DNA from: Acinetobacter gandensis
Lineage (GTDB): Bacteria; Pseudomonadota; Gammaproteobacteria; Pseudomonadales; Moraxellaceae
NCBI RefSeq assembly: GCF_001678755.1
Contig: NZ_LZDS01000029.1
Coordinates: 124,001 to 188,000, forward strand
Reading direction: 5' to 3'
DNA length: 64,000 bases
Positions within the stretch are counted from its first letter, which is position 1; each line of letters starts with the position of its first letter. Below, one piece after another: positions 1 through 8,830 of this stretch. Below the pieces are notes generated by a model. That model ran no database searches. It was not told where the DNA came from and saw only the letters and a list, made by a program, of their open reading frames with translations. The translations under genes and the position numbers were made by a program.

Positions 1-1385
1 GAAATACCTGCCTCACATAAAGTCGGGCTGACAGACAAATCCAATGTCGGTTGGGCAATATATAAATGCGGTGCTGCAACGACTTTATCTTTAAATAGAT
101 TCACTTCTTGTGCTGATGCTTGTGGGCCAATCAGCATGCCATAACCACCCGAACCCTGTGCTTCTTTCACCACAAGTTGTTCCATGTTGGCCAAAACATA
201 ATCTAAATCATGCTGCTCGCGACACTGATAGGTTGGCACATTCTTTAAAATAGCTTTTTCACCTAAATAGAAATGAATCATTTTATCGACATACGGATAA
301 ATCGATTTATCATCTGCAACGCCCGTACCCGGCGCATTGGCAATAACCACATTATGGTGCATATAAGCTGACATGAGTCCTGCTACACCCAATGTACTGT
401 CAGGTTTAAAACATAACGGGTCAAGAAAAGCATCATCCACACGACGATAAATTACATCAACTTGTTGTCGACCTTTGACTGTTTTCACATAAACCTTATC
501 GTTTTCTACATAAAGGTCACGTGATGTCACTAAGGGAACATCCATTTCTCTTGCCAAGAACGCATGTTCATAATATGCACTGTTATAGCGACCGGGTGTT
601 AAGACAACAATAAACGGATTATCTACATAAGCATTTTCAGCTAAAATTTCACGCAGTAACTGTGGGTACTGCTCAATACCCATGATATTGCTTTGCTGAC
701 ACAGCTCAGGCATTAATTTTTGACTGATTTTGCGGCTTTCTAACATATAAGACACACCCGATGGGGTTCTTAAATTATCTTCTAGAACGTAAAATTCGCC
801 TTTATTGTCACGAATAATATCAATTCCACTGATTTGGCTATAAATTTTGCCCTTTAAAGAATGCTTATACATTTGTGGTTGATAGGCTTCATGGGTTAAC
901 ACTTGTAGTTCAGAAATAATCCCCGCTTTTAAAATATCTTGCTGATGATAAACATCATGTAAAAATAAATTTAACGCCTTTATCCGCTGCGCACAGCCCA
1001 AAGCTAAATTATTCCATTCTTTACGTGCCATCACACGTGGAATTAAATCGTAAGGAATCGTACGCTCTATACCTTCATCTTCACCATAAACCGTAAAAGT
1101 AATACCCTCATAAAGAAAATGTTGTTTCGCCACTTGATTTAGCTGTTTGAGCTCTTCCAAAGTATGATGTGATAACCACTGTTCAAGTTGTTGGGCAGTT
1201 GTAGTACTCAATGCCTTGTTGTCACGTATTTCATTAAAAAAATTTGAATTGAGTTGATCAAACAGCGCATACCCTCGTGCTACTGGTGATGTTCTTAGTG
1301 CAAGTGCTGTCGTAAAATGACCGCCAAGCTCCACCCCCAAACCCTCAATTCCATCCGAAGTTGTATTACGGTTCTCTTTCAGCAT
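1..1385 (-). CDS. Circularly permuted type 2 ATP-grasp protein (partial, 3' end outside window)
   Basis: Reading the minus strand from an ATG at 1385 gives 461 uninterrupted codons that run off the left edge, so the C-terminus is missing. The protein starts MLKENRNTTSDGIEG. It carries hallmarks of the circularly permuted ATP-grasp family (DUF404/DUF407): a YGEDEGIERTIPYDLIPR stretch, the segment EFYVLEDNLRTPSGVSYM, a VLTPGRYNSAYYEH block and, near the cut, VVKEAQGSGGYGMLIGP, the glycine-rich ATP loop. Family members are thought to make amide or peptide-type bonds, often beside an alpha-E protein and a transglutaminase-like protein. Those partners would lie beyond the edge, so the substrate is unknown. 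The gene is divergent from the WYL regulator at 1646. Confidence 0.85.
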   Translation of the reverse strand, partial: MLKENRNTTSDGIEGLGVELGGHFTTALALRTSPVARGYALFDQLNSNFFNEIRDNKALSTTTAQQLEQWLSHHTLEELKQLNQVAKQHFLYEGITFTVYGEDEGIERTIPYDLIPRVMARKEWNNLALGCAQRIKALNLFLHDVYHQQDILKAGIISELQVLTHEAYQPQMYKHSLKGKIYSQISGIDIIRDNKGEFYVLEDNLRTPSGVSYMLESRKISQKLMPELCQQSNIMGIEQYPQLLREILAENAYVDNPFIVVLTPGRYNSAYYEHAFLAREMDVPLVTSRDLYVENDKVYVKTVKGRQQVDVIYRRVDDAFLDPLCFKPDSTLGVAGLMSAYMHHNVVIANAPGTGVADDKSIYPYVDKMIHFYLGEKAILKNVPTYQCREQHDLDYVLANMEQLVVKEAQGSGGYGMLIGPQASAQEVNLFKDKVVAAPHLYIAQPTLDLSVSPTLCEAGI

Positions 1386-1645
1386 AGCAACTCCACGTTT
1401 CTTGTAATCTATTGTAAATAAGATTAAGCAATAAACATGCCACGGCATTACACACAGCTCATCTGTTTATTTATGCATCAAATTCAGTAAGGGGTACAGC
1501 ATCAAACTGCTCAAGATGTTTCTAAATGCTTTAGCAGCGTCAAAGCTTATTTTTTAATTTCAAGACTTGCGAAACACATGAAGATTCCATATTGTGTCCA
1601 ACAGCATCATTTTATTCATTTCAAGATCAGTTCAAGTTTGAGATT

Positions 1646-2650
1646 ATGTCTTCACAAGAAAAAGAAACGTCGAATAGCCTCTATCGCCAGTGGCAAATTC
1701 TTTCACGATTATCCACAGGTAAGTGGATGGGAACACGTGAACTACAGGAAATCCTAAATCGCGAAGGCATTGATATTAGCCTGCGCACCATCCAACGTGA
1801 TTTAAATCAAATTTCGCTTCGCTTCCCTATTGAAAGCAGTAAAACCACACCTCAAGGCTGGCGTTGGCGCTCAGATGCTCCAATTCAGAGTTTGCCGCAT
1901 ATGACTAGTTCGCAAGCGGTTACATTCATGATGGTAGAAGAACATCTCAAACATTTACTACCACCGAGTCTCATTGAAGAGATGAATCCTTGGTTCGATT
2001 TGGCACGTCGTAGCCTCTCTTCTCAAAATAATGTACGCCAATGGATTAACCGTGTCCGTATCGTTCCTGCAACACAACCCTCCATTCCTCCGGTGGTTGA
2101 TAAAGCATCACAACAAGCGATTTATGAAGGCTTATTACAAGACAAACAATTGGAATGTATTTATCAAGGTCGTGGTCAACAAAGTGAAGAAAAAACCTAT
2201 ATTCTCAACCCTTTAGCTTTGGTCCAAAAAGGTGCGATTATTTATTTAGTGTGCACACGACATGATAAAACTGACATTCAAACCTTTGCCCTGCACCGTT
2301 TTAAGTCAGCGACTGTATTAAATTCACGTGCGCTACATCCTGTTGATTTTGATATAGATGGCTATATTGACTCTGGCGCACTGGGTTTCCGCGTAGACTT
2401 CAATAAACCGACTGAAATGATTCAATTAAAATTGACCATGTCTGAACGTGATGCGTTGTATTTTGAAGAAAGCCAACTCAGTAAGGATCAAACCATTTAT
2501 AAAAATGAATTCGGTTTAGCTGAAGTTAGTGCAACTGTGCCCTTTACATCTCAATTGGTCTGGTGGTTACGCAGTTTCGGTAAAAAATTGAAAAAGATTG
2601 AACCTGAAGAAGTTTCAATTGTTGTACAACAGATAAATGAAGAAGACTAA
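1646..2650 (+). CDS. HTH/WYL-domain transcriptional regulator (YafY-like)
   Basis: 334 residues from the ATG at 1646. The frame extends 18 codons further to a TTG at 1592, but that extension does not look like the start of a regulator. The N-terminus (about residues 10-75) is a winged helix: STGKWMGTRELQEILNREG followed by ISLRTIQRDLNQIS. The second half has the WYL core, with LECIYQGRG, then NPLALVQKGAIIYLVC (IYL in place of WYL) and FALHRFKSA. WYL proteins bind ligands and often regulate DNA-damage, defence or metabolic genes. It is divergently transcribed from the ATP-grasp gene, which makes that gene a plausible target, but this is inference. Confidence 0.82.
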   Translation: MSSQEKETSNSLYRQWQILSRLSTGKWMGTRELQEILNREGIDISLRTIQRDLNQISLRFPIESSKTTPQGWRWRSDAPIQSLPHMTSSQAVTFMMVEEHLKHLLPPSLIEEMNPWFDLARRSLSSQNNVRQWINRVRIVPATQPSIPPVVDKASQQAIYEGLLQDKQLECIYQGRGQQSEEKTYILNPLALVQKGAIIYLVCTRHDKTDIQTFALHRFKSATVLNSRALHPVDFDIDGYIDSGALGFRVDFNKPTEMIQLKLTMSERDALYFEESQLSKDQTIYKNEFGLAEVSATVPFTSQLVWWLRSFGKKLKKIEPEEVSIVVQQINEED

Positions 2651-2737
2651 ACTTTGAACCGTTTTAGTTTTACAGTGGTTTAGCCTTAATTTAGAAGAAA
2701 ATCACATCAATAATCTTCTTTTTACTTTAAAAGAAAA

Positions 2738-2767
2738 AGTCCCAAATATGGGACTGTCTAATTTTTT
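2738..2767 (+). terminator. Intrinsic terminator after WYL regulator
   Basis: A perfect 6-bp stem, AGTCCC/GGGACT with loop AAATAT, is followed by GTCTAATTTTTT. It lies about 90 bases after the regulator's stop codon. Confidence 0.6.
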
Positions 2768-3193
2768 AGAATATTGTTGTGATTATTGTGGTTAATGCCA
2801 TTTGGAACTAGTGCATAAGGCTCTGCTGAAAACCTTATGCCATAGCACGAATTTCTCATGATTCGTATAAATTAAGACTGACATAAGCAAGCTAAGTCTG
2901 AATTATTATATCGAATAGATTTCATTGTCATAATAAAAACCTCGTTCAGTGGAAGTAAAATCAATATAGCGGCCGCGTTGCAAAGATGGAAATAACAAGA
3001 ATTGATCAACTTTGCAGATTTTTTCTTAAACAAGTTTTTATATTTTCTTATATCTAAATGCCCAAAACGCCATCTCCCATCTAAATGCGCAATTTTTAGA
3101 ACAAAGCTACACTGAATCAACAAATTAAAGCTTGAGCATTGTATGTAAACTCGGCAAATTAGTAGAAACTGAGCTCATAAGATTGTCTAAAAC
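2768..3193. other. Intergenic stretch with hairpins, no convincing gene
   Basis: This stretch lies between the terminator at 2767 and the ATG at 3194. It holds a perfect 8-bp inverted repeat GCATAAGG (2813-2820) / CCTTATGC (2833-2840) without a T tract. It also holds an isolated NotI octamer GCGGCCGC near 2972, which is rare at this GC content. An 83-codon minus-strand frame (2872-3123) has no recognisable domain and I do not call it. Its last 19 codons begin with an ATG that has an upstream GAGG, so a tiny peptide there cannot be excluded. Confidence 0.4.
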
Positions 3194-4864
3194 ATGCCAA
3201 GTCCAGCACAAACCATTCGACATAAACTTTTAAATACTTTTTTCTCACGACATTCTATTTGGTTTCTCTGCATTTTTATTGCCTTATTGATTACCAATTT
3301 TTATTTCGGCTATTCACCGCACTATCTTCAGTACTTTATCCCTGAAACCTTACTGAATACGATTTGGGTGATTAGTATTGCGCTGAGCTTCTTAGGTTTA
3401 TATGACGTTTTACAAAATCGACATTCGATCTTAAAAAATTACCCAATCATGGGCCATTTTCGTTTTTTGTTTGAAGAATTCCGTCCCGAAATTCGTCAAT
3501 ATTTTATTGAATCAGACCAAGATGCATTACCTTTTTCACGTATGCAACGCAGTCTAGTCTATCAACGTGCAAAAAATCAAAATGCAGATAAACCGTTTGG
3601 CTCTATTGTCGATGTATACCAAAATGACTACCGCTTTCTAAATCACTCTCTTACACCGTGTGTACCCGCCATTCCTGAAACCTTTCGGATTAGCATTGGT
3701 AATGAACAATGTACCCAGCCCTATAGTGCTTCAATTTTGAATATTTCAGCGATGAGTTTTGGTAGTTTGAGTGCCAATGCCATTCGTGCGCTGAATTTAG
3801 GTGCCAAGATGGGTAATTTCTACCATGATACTGGCGAAGGAAGCATTAGTCCGTATCATCTCGAAAATGGTGGTGATATTGTTTGGGAACTCGGTAGTGG
3901 TTATTTTGGTTGTCGTACCATCGATGGTCAATTTGACCCAGTACGCTTTGCTGAGCAAGCCAAGCTTCCGCAAGTGAAGATGATTGAAATTAAACTTTCA
4001 CAAGGTGCAAAGCCAGGTCATGGCGGTATTCTTCCTAAAGATAAAATTTCAGAAGAAATTGCACAAATTCGTGGTGTGAGTCGCGAACATGATTGCATCT
4101 CTCCTTCTAGCCATCCTGCATTCAGCACACCTATTGAGATGATGCAATTCATTCAGCAATTACGCGAATTGTCTAATGGTAAACCTGTGGGCTTTAAATT
4201 ATGTATCGGTCAGCCTTGGCAGTTTATGAGTATTGTAAAAGCCATGCTACACACCAAAATCTATCCAGATTTTATTGTAGTAGATGGCTCTGAAGGTGGC
4301 ACAGGAGCTGCGCCAATTGAGTTGATTGACAATATGGGTACACCTCTACGTGAAGGTTTACTCTTTGTGAACAACACACTGATTGGTGCAGGACTGCGTT
4401 CAAAAATTAAAGTCGGCGCCAGCGGGAAAATTATCAGTGCATTTGATATCGCTAGCACCATGGCTATTGGTGCGGATTGGGTGAATTCAGCACGCGGTTT
4501 TATGTTTGCTGTGGGTTGTATTCAAGCGCAAAGCTGCCATACCAACCAATGTCCTGTCGGTGTCGCGACCCAAGATAAAGACCGCCAAAAAGCCATTCAT
4601 GTACCCACTAAGGCTGAGCGTGTTTTTAATTTTCATAAAAATACCATGCATGGCTTGTCTGAACTGATTGCTTCTGCAGGTTTACAGCATCCTGCGGATA
4701 TACGTGCCCATCACCTCGCACAGCGCATTAATAATCGTGAAATCAAAAATTATGCTCAACTGCATTTTTGGCTCAAAGATGGTGAACTTTTAAGTTGTGA
4801 AAATAAAGATGACGAAAACTTTTATTTCCGTATGTGGAATATGGCGAGTTTAGAAAAGTTCTAA
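3194..4864 (+). CDS. FMN-binding glutamate synthase family protein, membrane anchored
   Basis: 556 residues. The first ~80 residues contain two hydrophobic segments (around 21-40 and 54-75), so the protein is probably anchored in the inner membrane. The remainder matches the FMN/glutamate-synthase central domain: SAMSFGSLSANAIRALN, YHDTGEGSISPYH, KLSQGAKPGHGGILP, VVDGSEGGTGAAP, and the cysteine cluster CIQAQSCHTNQCPVGVATQ, which in GltB-type enzymes binds a 3Fe-4S cluster and a flavin-adjacent loop. It lacks the glutaminase domain of true glutamate synthase, so it is a stand-alone GltS-like protein whose reaction is not established. It sits alone between a terminator upstream and a shared terminator downstream. 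Confidence 0.85.
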   Translation: MPSPAQTIRHKLLNTFFSRHSIWFLCIFIALLITNFYFGYSPHYLQYFIPETLLNTIWVISIALSFLGLYDVLQNRHSILKNYPIMGHFRFLFEEFRPEIRQYFIESDQDALPFSRMQRSLVYQRAKNQNADKPFGSIVDVYQNDYRFLNHSLTPCVPAIPETFRISIGNEQCTQPYSASILNISAMSFGSLSANAIRALNLGAKMGNFYHDTGEGSISPYHLENGGDIVWELGSGYFGCRTIDGQFDPVRFAEQAKLPQVKMIEIKLSQGAKPGHGGILPKDKISEEIAQIRGVSREHDCISPSSHPAFSTPIEMMQFIQQLRELSNGKPVGFKLCIGQPWQFMSIVKAMLHTKIYPDFIVVDGSEGGTGAAPIELIDNMGTPLREGLLFVNNTLIGAGLRSKIKVGASGKIISAFDIASTMAIGADWVNSARGFMFAVGCIQAQSCHTNQCPVGVATQDKDRQKAIHVPTKAERVFNFHKNTMHGLSELIASAGLQHPADIRAHHLAQRINNREIKNYAQLHFWLKDGELLSCENKDDENFYFRMWNMASLEKF

Positions 4865-4891
4865 TTCATACACGACGGCCAATGAACTATA

Positions 4892-4920
4892 AAAAAAGAG
4901 GCTTTAAAGCCTCTTTTTTA
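4892..4920. terminator. Bidirectional intrinsic terminator between convergent genes
   Basis: The perfect palindrome GAGGCTTTAAAGCCTC is flanked by A7 and T7. It serves the glutamate-synthase-like gene on plus and the hydrolase operon on minus. Confidence 0.9.
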
Positions 4921-4946
4921 CTATCTGAATGTCTAAAAAATATTAA

Positions 4947-5990
4947 TTAATAGTAAGACTTACTATTGGGCTGTGCATGTAAAAATGCCGGAATTAATCC
5001 TGTCAAAGCCGCTCGAATATCAGCACGTTCATTAATTAACTGATGTGAGCCCTCTTCGAGCATCAGTAAAGTTTGTAATCGAAACTTACGACGAATAAAC
5101 TCAATGTTATAGCGCCAATCCACTGTTTGATCCTGAGCACCCTGCGCTAACCATACTGGAATACGACAGGCAGGACGTGCTTCCATTTCCTGCATCCATT
5201 TTGACATAGCCAAAATCCAGTCCATACCCATCATACGAGGTTGTAGCGGATCTTTTAAACGGACAAAACGCAAAAATTCAGGGTTATGGTTATTACGACG
5301 GAAATGACGTGGAACTTCGCGCTTGATTCTGCGAATAATGCCAAGTCCAACCGAATTATGCCACCACGCCGATTTCGCTGGACGAATCAGCGGCGATAAT
5401 AATAGCACCCGCTCCACGTATGGATTTTCGCGACGTTCTGCAAAATCGAGTAAATGATGTAGCCAAATTGCCCCACCGGTACTTTGGCCAATACCCAACC
5501 AAGGTGTCGGCAATTGCGCAGCATGTTTAACATAGCGATACACCGACTCTAATACTTGCTGATAATGATCAAAGTTTTGAATACTCGCAGGCGAACCATT
5601 ACTTAAACCATGTCCAGGCAAATCATAAGTCAGTACACTAAAACCTTGATCGAGCAACTCACGAATGATCGGTTGATAAATGCCACTATGCTCTAAATAA
5701 CCATGTAACAGAAAAACTGTGCCTTTGAGTTGTTCGTCTTCAGATTTTAAATTGGGTTTAAATACTTGAACATGAACTTTAAATAATGGCATTTCAACAT
5801 ATCCTTGCCAATGTTCACAATCTAGAGCATCAAGTGCATATAAACGACGATATGACTGAATCTCTACGGTCGGCTCAAATTTGCGATTTAAATTTAATGC
5901 TTCAAGCAACTGAGGCGTATGTTCACGGCTTGGAACTGGAAGGTCTAATTGTTTTAAAATCGAGGGATTTAAAAATGGGATATCTGGCAT
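4947..5990 (-). CDS. Alpha/beta hydrolase, monoacylglycerol-lipase-like
   Basis: 347 residues of the Hydrolase_4 (monoglyceride lipase-like) type. Visible features are the oxyanion-side motif FLLHGYLEHSG (about residue 93), the nucleophile elbow GIGQSTGG, the acid in WLAQGAQDQTVD, and the histidine in EEGSHQLINE. There is no signal peptide, so it is probably cytoplasmic. Its ATG follows directly on the TAA of the upstream DUF218 gene (TAA at 5993-5991, ATG at 5990), so translation is likely coupled. It is the last gene of a four-gene operon with a phosphatase, murB and the DUF218 protein. The substrate is not evident; a lipid ester would fit the fold. Confidence 0.82.
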   Translation of the reverse strand: MPDIPFLNPSILKQLDLPVPSREHTPQLLEALNLNRKFEPTVEIQSYRRLYALDALDCEHWQGYVEMPLFKVHVQVFKPNLKSEDEQLKGTVFLLHGYLEHSGIYQPIIRELLDQGFSVLTYDLPGHGLSNGSPASIQNFDHYQQVLESVYRYVKHAAQLPTPWLGIGQSTGGAIWLHHLLDFAERRENPYVERVLLLSPLIRPAKSAWWHNSVGLGIIRRIKREVPRHFRRNNHNPEFLRFVRLKDPLQPRMMGMDWILAMSKWMQEMEARPACRIPVWLAQGAQDQTVDWRYNIEFIRRKFRLQTLLMLEEGSHQLINERADIRAALTGLIPAFLHAQPNSKSYY

Positions 5991-7124
5991 TTAAGGTACC
6001 TCGCGACAATCGCTAGAGCCAAACCAAACATCACGTAAGGTGGCCAATAATTCATAATTTGCCCGGCGACTATGATCGTAATTTTTTTCACTTGGTCGCC
6101 AAGCTGTAAGTGAGGTCGGCATCGGTGCTTCCACAGGAATGGTTTCAATACCATTTAATGCAAATAAACGGCGTGTACGCGGCATATGGTATTGATCCGT
6201 AATCAAAATCACCGTTGGCGCACCGCCTTTTTTCTGTAGTAATAATGAGCTAAATCGAGAGTTTTCGCATGTGTTCATGCTGCGATCTTCAAGTAACTTG
6301 GCATCAACATCACGCGCCTTTAACCATGCTTGCATATAGGGGGCTTCAACCCCACTTAATACAATTGGTAATTTATACTGGCGTTCAACATCAAGCGTGG
6401 TTTCTAAACGTAAACGGGTATAGTCATTAACCACAATATCTTTATCATTTTTATCCAGTGTTAAACCACCGCCCAATACCACAATTGCATAAGGTTCTGC
6501 AGTTGGCTGTTTAACAGGTTGATTTTGTCCCTGTAATTTTGCCAAATCATGATAAGTGGCATCATCAATCGGCTCTGCTTCAGATGCAGCTTGCTCAATT
6601 TCATGCGTTTTTAAAAACTCAAGATACTGCGTCATCAAACCTTTATTTTCTTCACTATTTAAATCAAGTAAATCCTTCATTTTTTGTGCAGGATTATCGG
6701 CTTGAATTTCCGAAGCAGACATTTCAACGGTATTTAACAGTGGAACTTTCGGCTTTTCTTTCTGATCATTTTCTTTCTGTTGCTCTTCTTCAATCAATTG
6801 TTGCAACGCTTTATAACGCGCTTGAATGACCGTTAAGTCCTGGGGCTCATCTGACTGAATCGCCTGCTCCATCAGCTTCAAATAGGCCTGACGTGCAATC
6901 CACATATCCGAGCCGGGTTCATAACCATCCTCATCACTCAAAGCCCCCATTTTTTGGCTTTGCGCTGCTAACTGATTTACCTCAACAGGAACAAAATAAT
7001 TCAGCCCTTTCACCACCAGCTTTGAATAGAAAGGTGAATATATAAAAATCATTAGACAGCCGAACAGTACAAATAGCACAGCGACTATTTGTACAAGGCG
7101 AACCATCCAATGTGTCTTATTCAT
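5991..7124 (-). CDS. YdcF/ElyC/SanA family (DUF218) membrane protein
   Basis: 377 residues. One N-terminal membrane helix (about 8-30) is followed by a charged, glutamine/glutamate-rich region (about 90-210). The C-terminal DUF218 domain opens with YAIVVLGGGL and continues with TRLRLETTLDVERQYKLPIVLSG, TCENSRFSS and ILITDQYHMPRTRRLF. ElyC and SanA in E. coli act in envelope integrity and vancomycin tolerance. Position directly after murB supports a cell-envelope role. The long helical insert before the DUF218 domain is unusual compared with the short SanA type. Confidence 0.8.
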   Translation of the reverse strand: MNKTHWMVRLVQIVAVLFVLFGCLMIFIYSPFYSKLVVKGLNYFVPVEVNQLAAQSQKMGALSDEDGYEPGSDMWIARQAYLKLMEQAIQSDEPQDLTVIQARYKALQQLIEEEQQKENDQKEKPKVPLLNTVEMSASEIQADNPAQKMKDLLDLNSEENKGLMTQYLEFLKTHEIEQAASEAEPIDDATYHDLAKLQGQNQPVKQPTAEPYAIVVLGGGLTLDKNDKDIVVNDYTRLRLETTLDVERQYKLPIVLSGVEAPYMQAWLKARDVDAKLLEDRSMNTCENSRFSSLLLQKKGGAPTVILITDQYHMPRTRRLFALNGIETIPVEAPMPTSLTAWRPSEKNYDHSRRANYELLATLRDVWFGSSDCREVP

Positions 7125-7147
7125 TCAGTAAAACCTATGTCCTATGA

Positions 7148-8188
7148 TTAGCATTCATCTTGATGCGAGCAAATGAGACCTTGTGTATCAAATAATACAG
7201 GCTCAGGATGCAATTCAATGTTAAATTTTTGAAAAACATCATGTTGTACGGCTTTATACGTTGCACGTACATCTTGCAAACTAGCTTGTTGATAATTCAC
7301 AAGCACCAAAGCTTGCTTATGGAACATACCAACTGCACCTAATGTTTTACCTTTCCAGCCTGCTTGGTCAATTAACCAGCCTGCAGCAAGCTTAACTTCA
7401 TTATTCGGCTGCGGGTAATGGGGCAAATTTGGAAATTGTTGTGCAATTTGGTCAAATGCTTGCTGACTAATCACTGGGTTTTTAAAAAAACTGCCTACAT
7501 TTGGATAATCTTTAGGATCTGGCAATTTAGTTTGACGAATATGGATGACCTGATTTTGCAAATTTTCTGCTGTCAGATCAGCACCAACTGCAGCTTTTAG
7601 ATCACCATAATTTAATTTCAAATCTGGCTGTTTTAATAGTTTAAAAGTGACATGACTAATCACATAACGTTCTGGTTCATCTTTAAAGATACTATGACGA
7701 TAAGAAAAATGACAATCCTGCGCAGCAATACTAATATTTTGTGCTATTTGACGGTCATAAACTTGCACTGACTCAATAAACTCACCTGCTTCTACACCAT
7801 AAGCTCCAATGTTTTGTACAGGTGATGCACCCACTAAACCTGGAATTAAGGCTAAGTTTTGCAGACCAAATAAATTATGTTTCGTCGTCCACAGTACAAA
7901 ATCATGCCATACCTGTCCAGCACCGACACGTATGGTACATGTATCTGCGTCTTCTGAAATACGTTCAATACCCTGAATATCCATATGCATCACCAATGCA
8001 TGAATCTGTTCAGGTAAAAGCATATTACTACCACCTGACAATACCAAAACATTCAGATTTTCTGCTGCGGCAAAGTCCAATGCAGATTGAATATCTGCAA
8101 CAGATTGAATACGGACATAATGTGATGCGACGGCATCCAGACTTAATGTGTTAAAAGGCTTAAGTTGAACCTGTGTTTGAATGTGCAT
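7148..8188 (-). CDS. murB: UDP-N-acetylmuramate dehydrogenase
   Basis: 346 residues, normal for type I MurB. It reduces UDP-N-acetylglucosamine enolpyruvate to UDP-MurNAc with NADPH and FAD in the cytoplasm. The FAD-binding part shows [10 protein letters not shown] and [19 protein letters not shown]. Catalytic signatures are SYRHSIF (arginine), NVGSFFKNP (serine) and the C-terminal PEPVLF glutamate. The extra C-terminal tail [10 protein letters not shown] ends in cysteine. It is the second gene of the operon, 9 bases after the phosphatase gene and 23 bases before the DUF218 gene. Confidence 0.96.
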   Translation of the reverse strand: MHIQTQVQLKPFNTLSLDAVASHYVRIQSVADIQSALDFAAAENLNVLVLSGGSNMLLPEQIHALVMHMDIQGIERISEDADTCTIRVGAGQVWHDFVLWTTKHNLFGLQNLALIPGLVGASPVQNIGAYGVEAGEFIESVQVYDRQIAQNISIAAQDCHFSYRHSIFKDEPERYVISHVTFKLLKQPDLKLNYGDLKAAVGADLTAENLQNQVIHIRQTKLPDPKDYPNVGSFFKNPVISQQAFDQIAQQFPNLPHYPQPNNEVKLAAGWLIDQAGWKGKTLGAVGMFHKQALVLVNYQQASLQDVRATYKAVQHDVFQKFNIELHPEPVLFDTQGLICSHQDEC

Positions 8189-8197
8189 TCTTAAACC

Positions 8198-8713
8198 TTA
8201 ATAATTCTGCTGTGCTTTAAATTGATTTTGTAAAAAATTGACCCAGGCCTGACTACTCGATTCACATTGATCTAAAACGTGTTCAAATCCAGCATCCCCA
8301 CCATAATAAGGATCAGGAACTTCCTGCTGCGGATATTGACCATCATACTGACTCATAAGCGAGATTTGAGCACGCAATGTGCCAAATTGGCGTTGAGCTT
8401 GTGCCATGAGTTGTTGAATATTTTTTAAATTTTCATAATCCATCGCTAATATAAGATCAAAATCAATGAAATCTTGTATGGTTAATTGACGTGCACGCAG
8501 CGACGATAAATTATAACCACGTAATTTTGCATGTTTTTGACTGCGACTGTCAGGCGCTTTACCAGGATGATAATTGCTTGTACCCGCAGAATCGACCTGT
8601 ATATTGAGTTGAGCTTCATCACAAAAATGTCTCAGAACCACTTCCGCCGTGGGAGAACGACAAATATTTCCTAAACAAACACACAACACCTTGTATGGCG
8701 TGCTGGATGACAT
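8198..8713 (-). CDS. Low-molecular-weight protein-tyrosine phosphatase
   Basis: 171 residues. The P-loop CLGNICRS places the nucleophile at Cys13 and the arginine at Arg19 (C-X5-R). The general-acid loop DPYYGG lies near residue 135. This is the LMW-PTP/Wzb family, which removes phosphate from tyrosine on proteins such as polysaccharide kinases. No capsule genes lie nearby. It leads the operon with murB, which suggests a housekeeping or envelope-linked role, but that is inference. Confidence 0.92.
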   Translation of the reverse strand: MSSSTPYKVLCVCLGNICRSPTAEVVLRHFCDEAQLNIQVDSAGTSNYHPGKAPDSRSQKHAKLRGYNLSSLRARQLTIQDFIDFDLILAMDYENLKNIQQLMAQAQRQFGTLRAQISLMSQYDGQYPQQEVPDPYYGGDAGFEHVLDQCESSSQAWVNFLQNQFKAQQNY

Positions 8714-8830
8714 AACAACCTCAAGAGTACTTTTATTTCAAGCGTCTTATGTTAAGTTATTTACAAGATGAATCCTATATCAAGACTCAAGAATAATGTT
8801 CATTTCGATATAAAAATTAGGGATAAGCCA

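Noticed and set aside
1437-1448. ATGCC-AC-GGCAT inverted repeat in the ATP-grasp/WYL gap
   Set aside because: Short arms and no second copy; chance cannot be excluded.
1592-1645. TTG start for the WYL regulator
   Set aside because: The extension resembles no family N-terminus; the ATG at 1646 suits better.
2872-3123. 83-codon minus-strand frame
   Set aside because: No ribosome site at its start, no recognisable domain, and unusual composition for this genome.
8768-8830. Upstream start for the alcohol dehydrogenase
   Set aside because: AGGGATAA favours the ATG at 8831, and the extension lacks homology signs.
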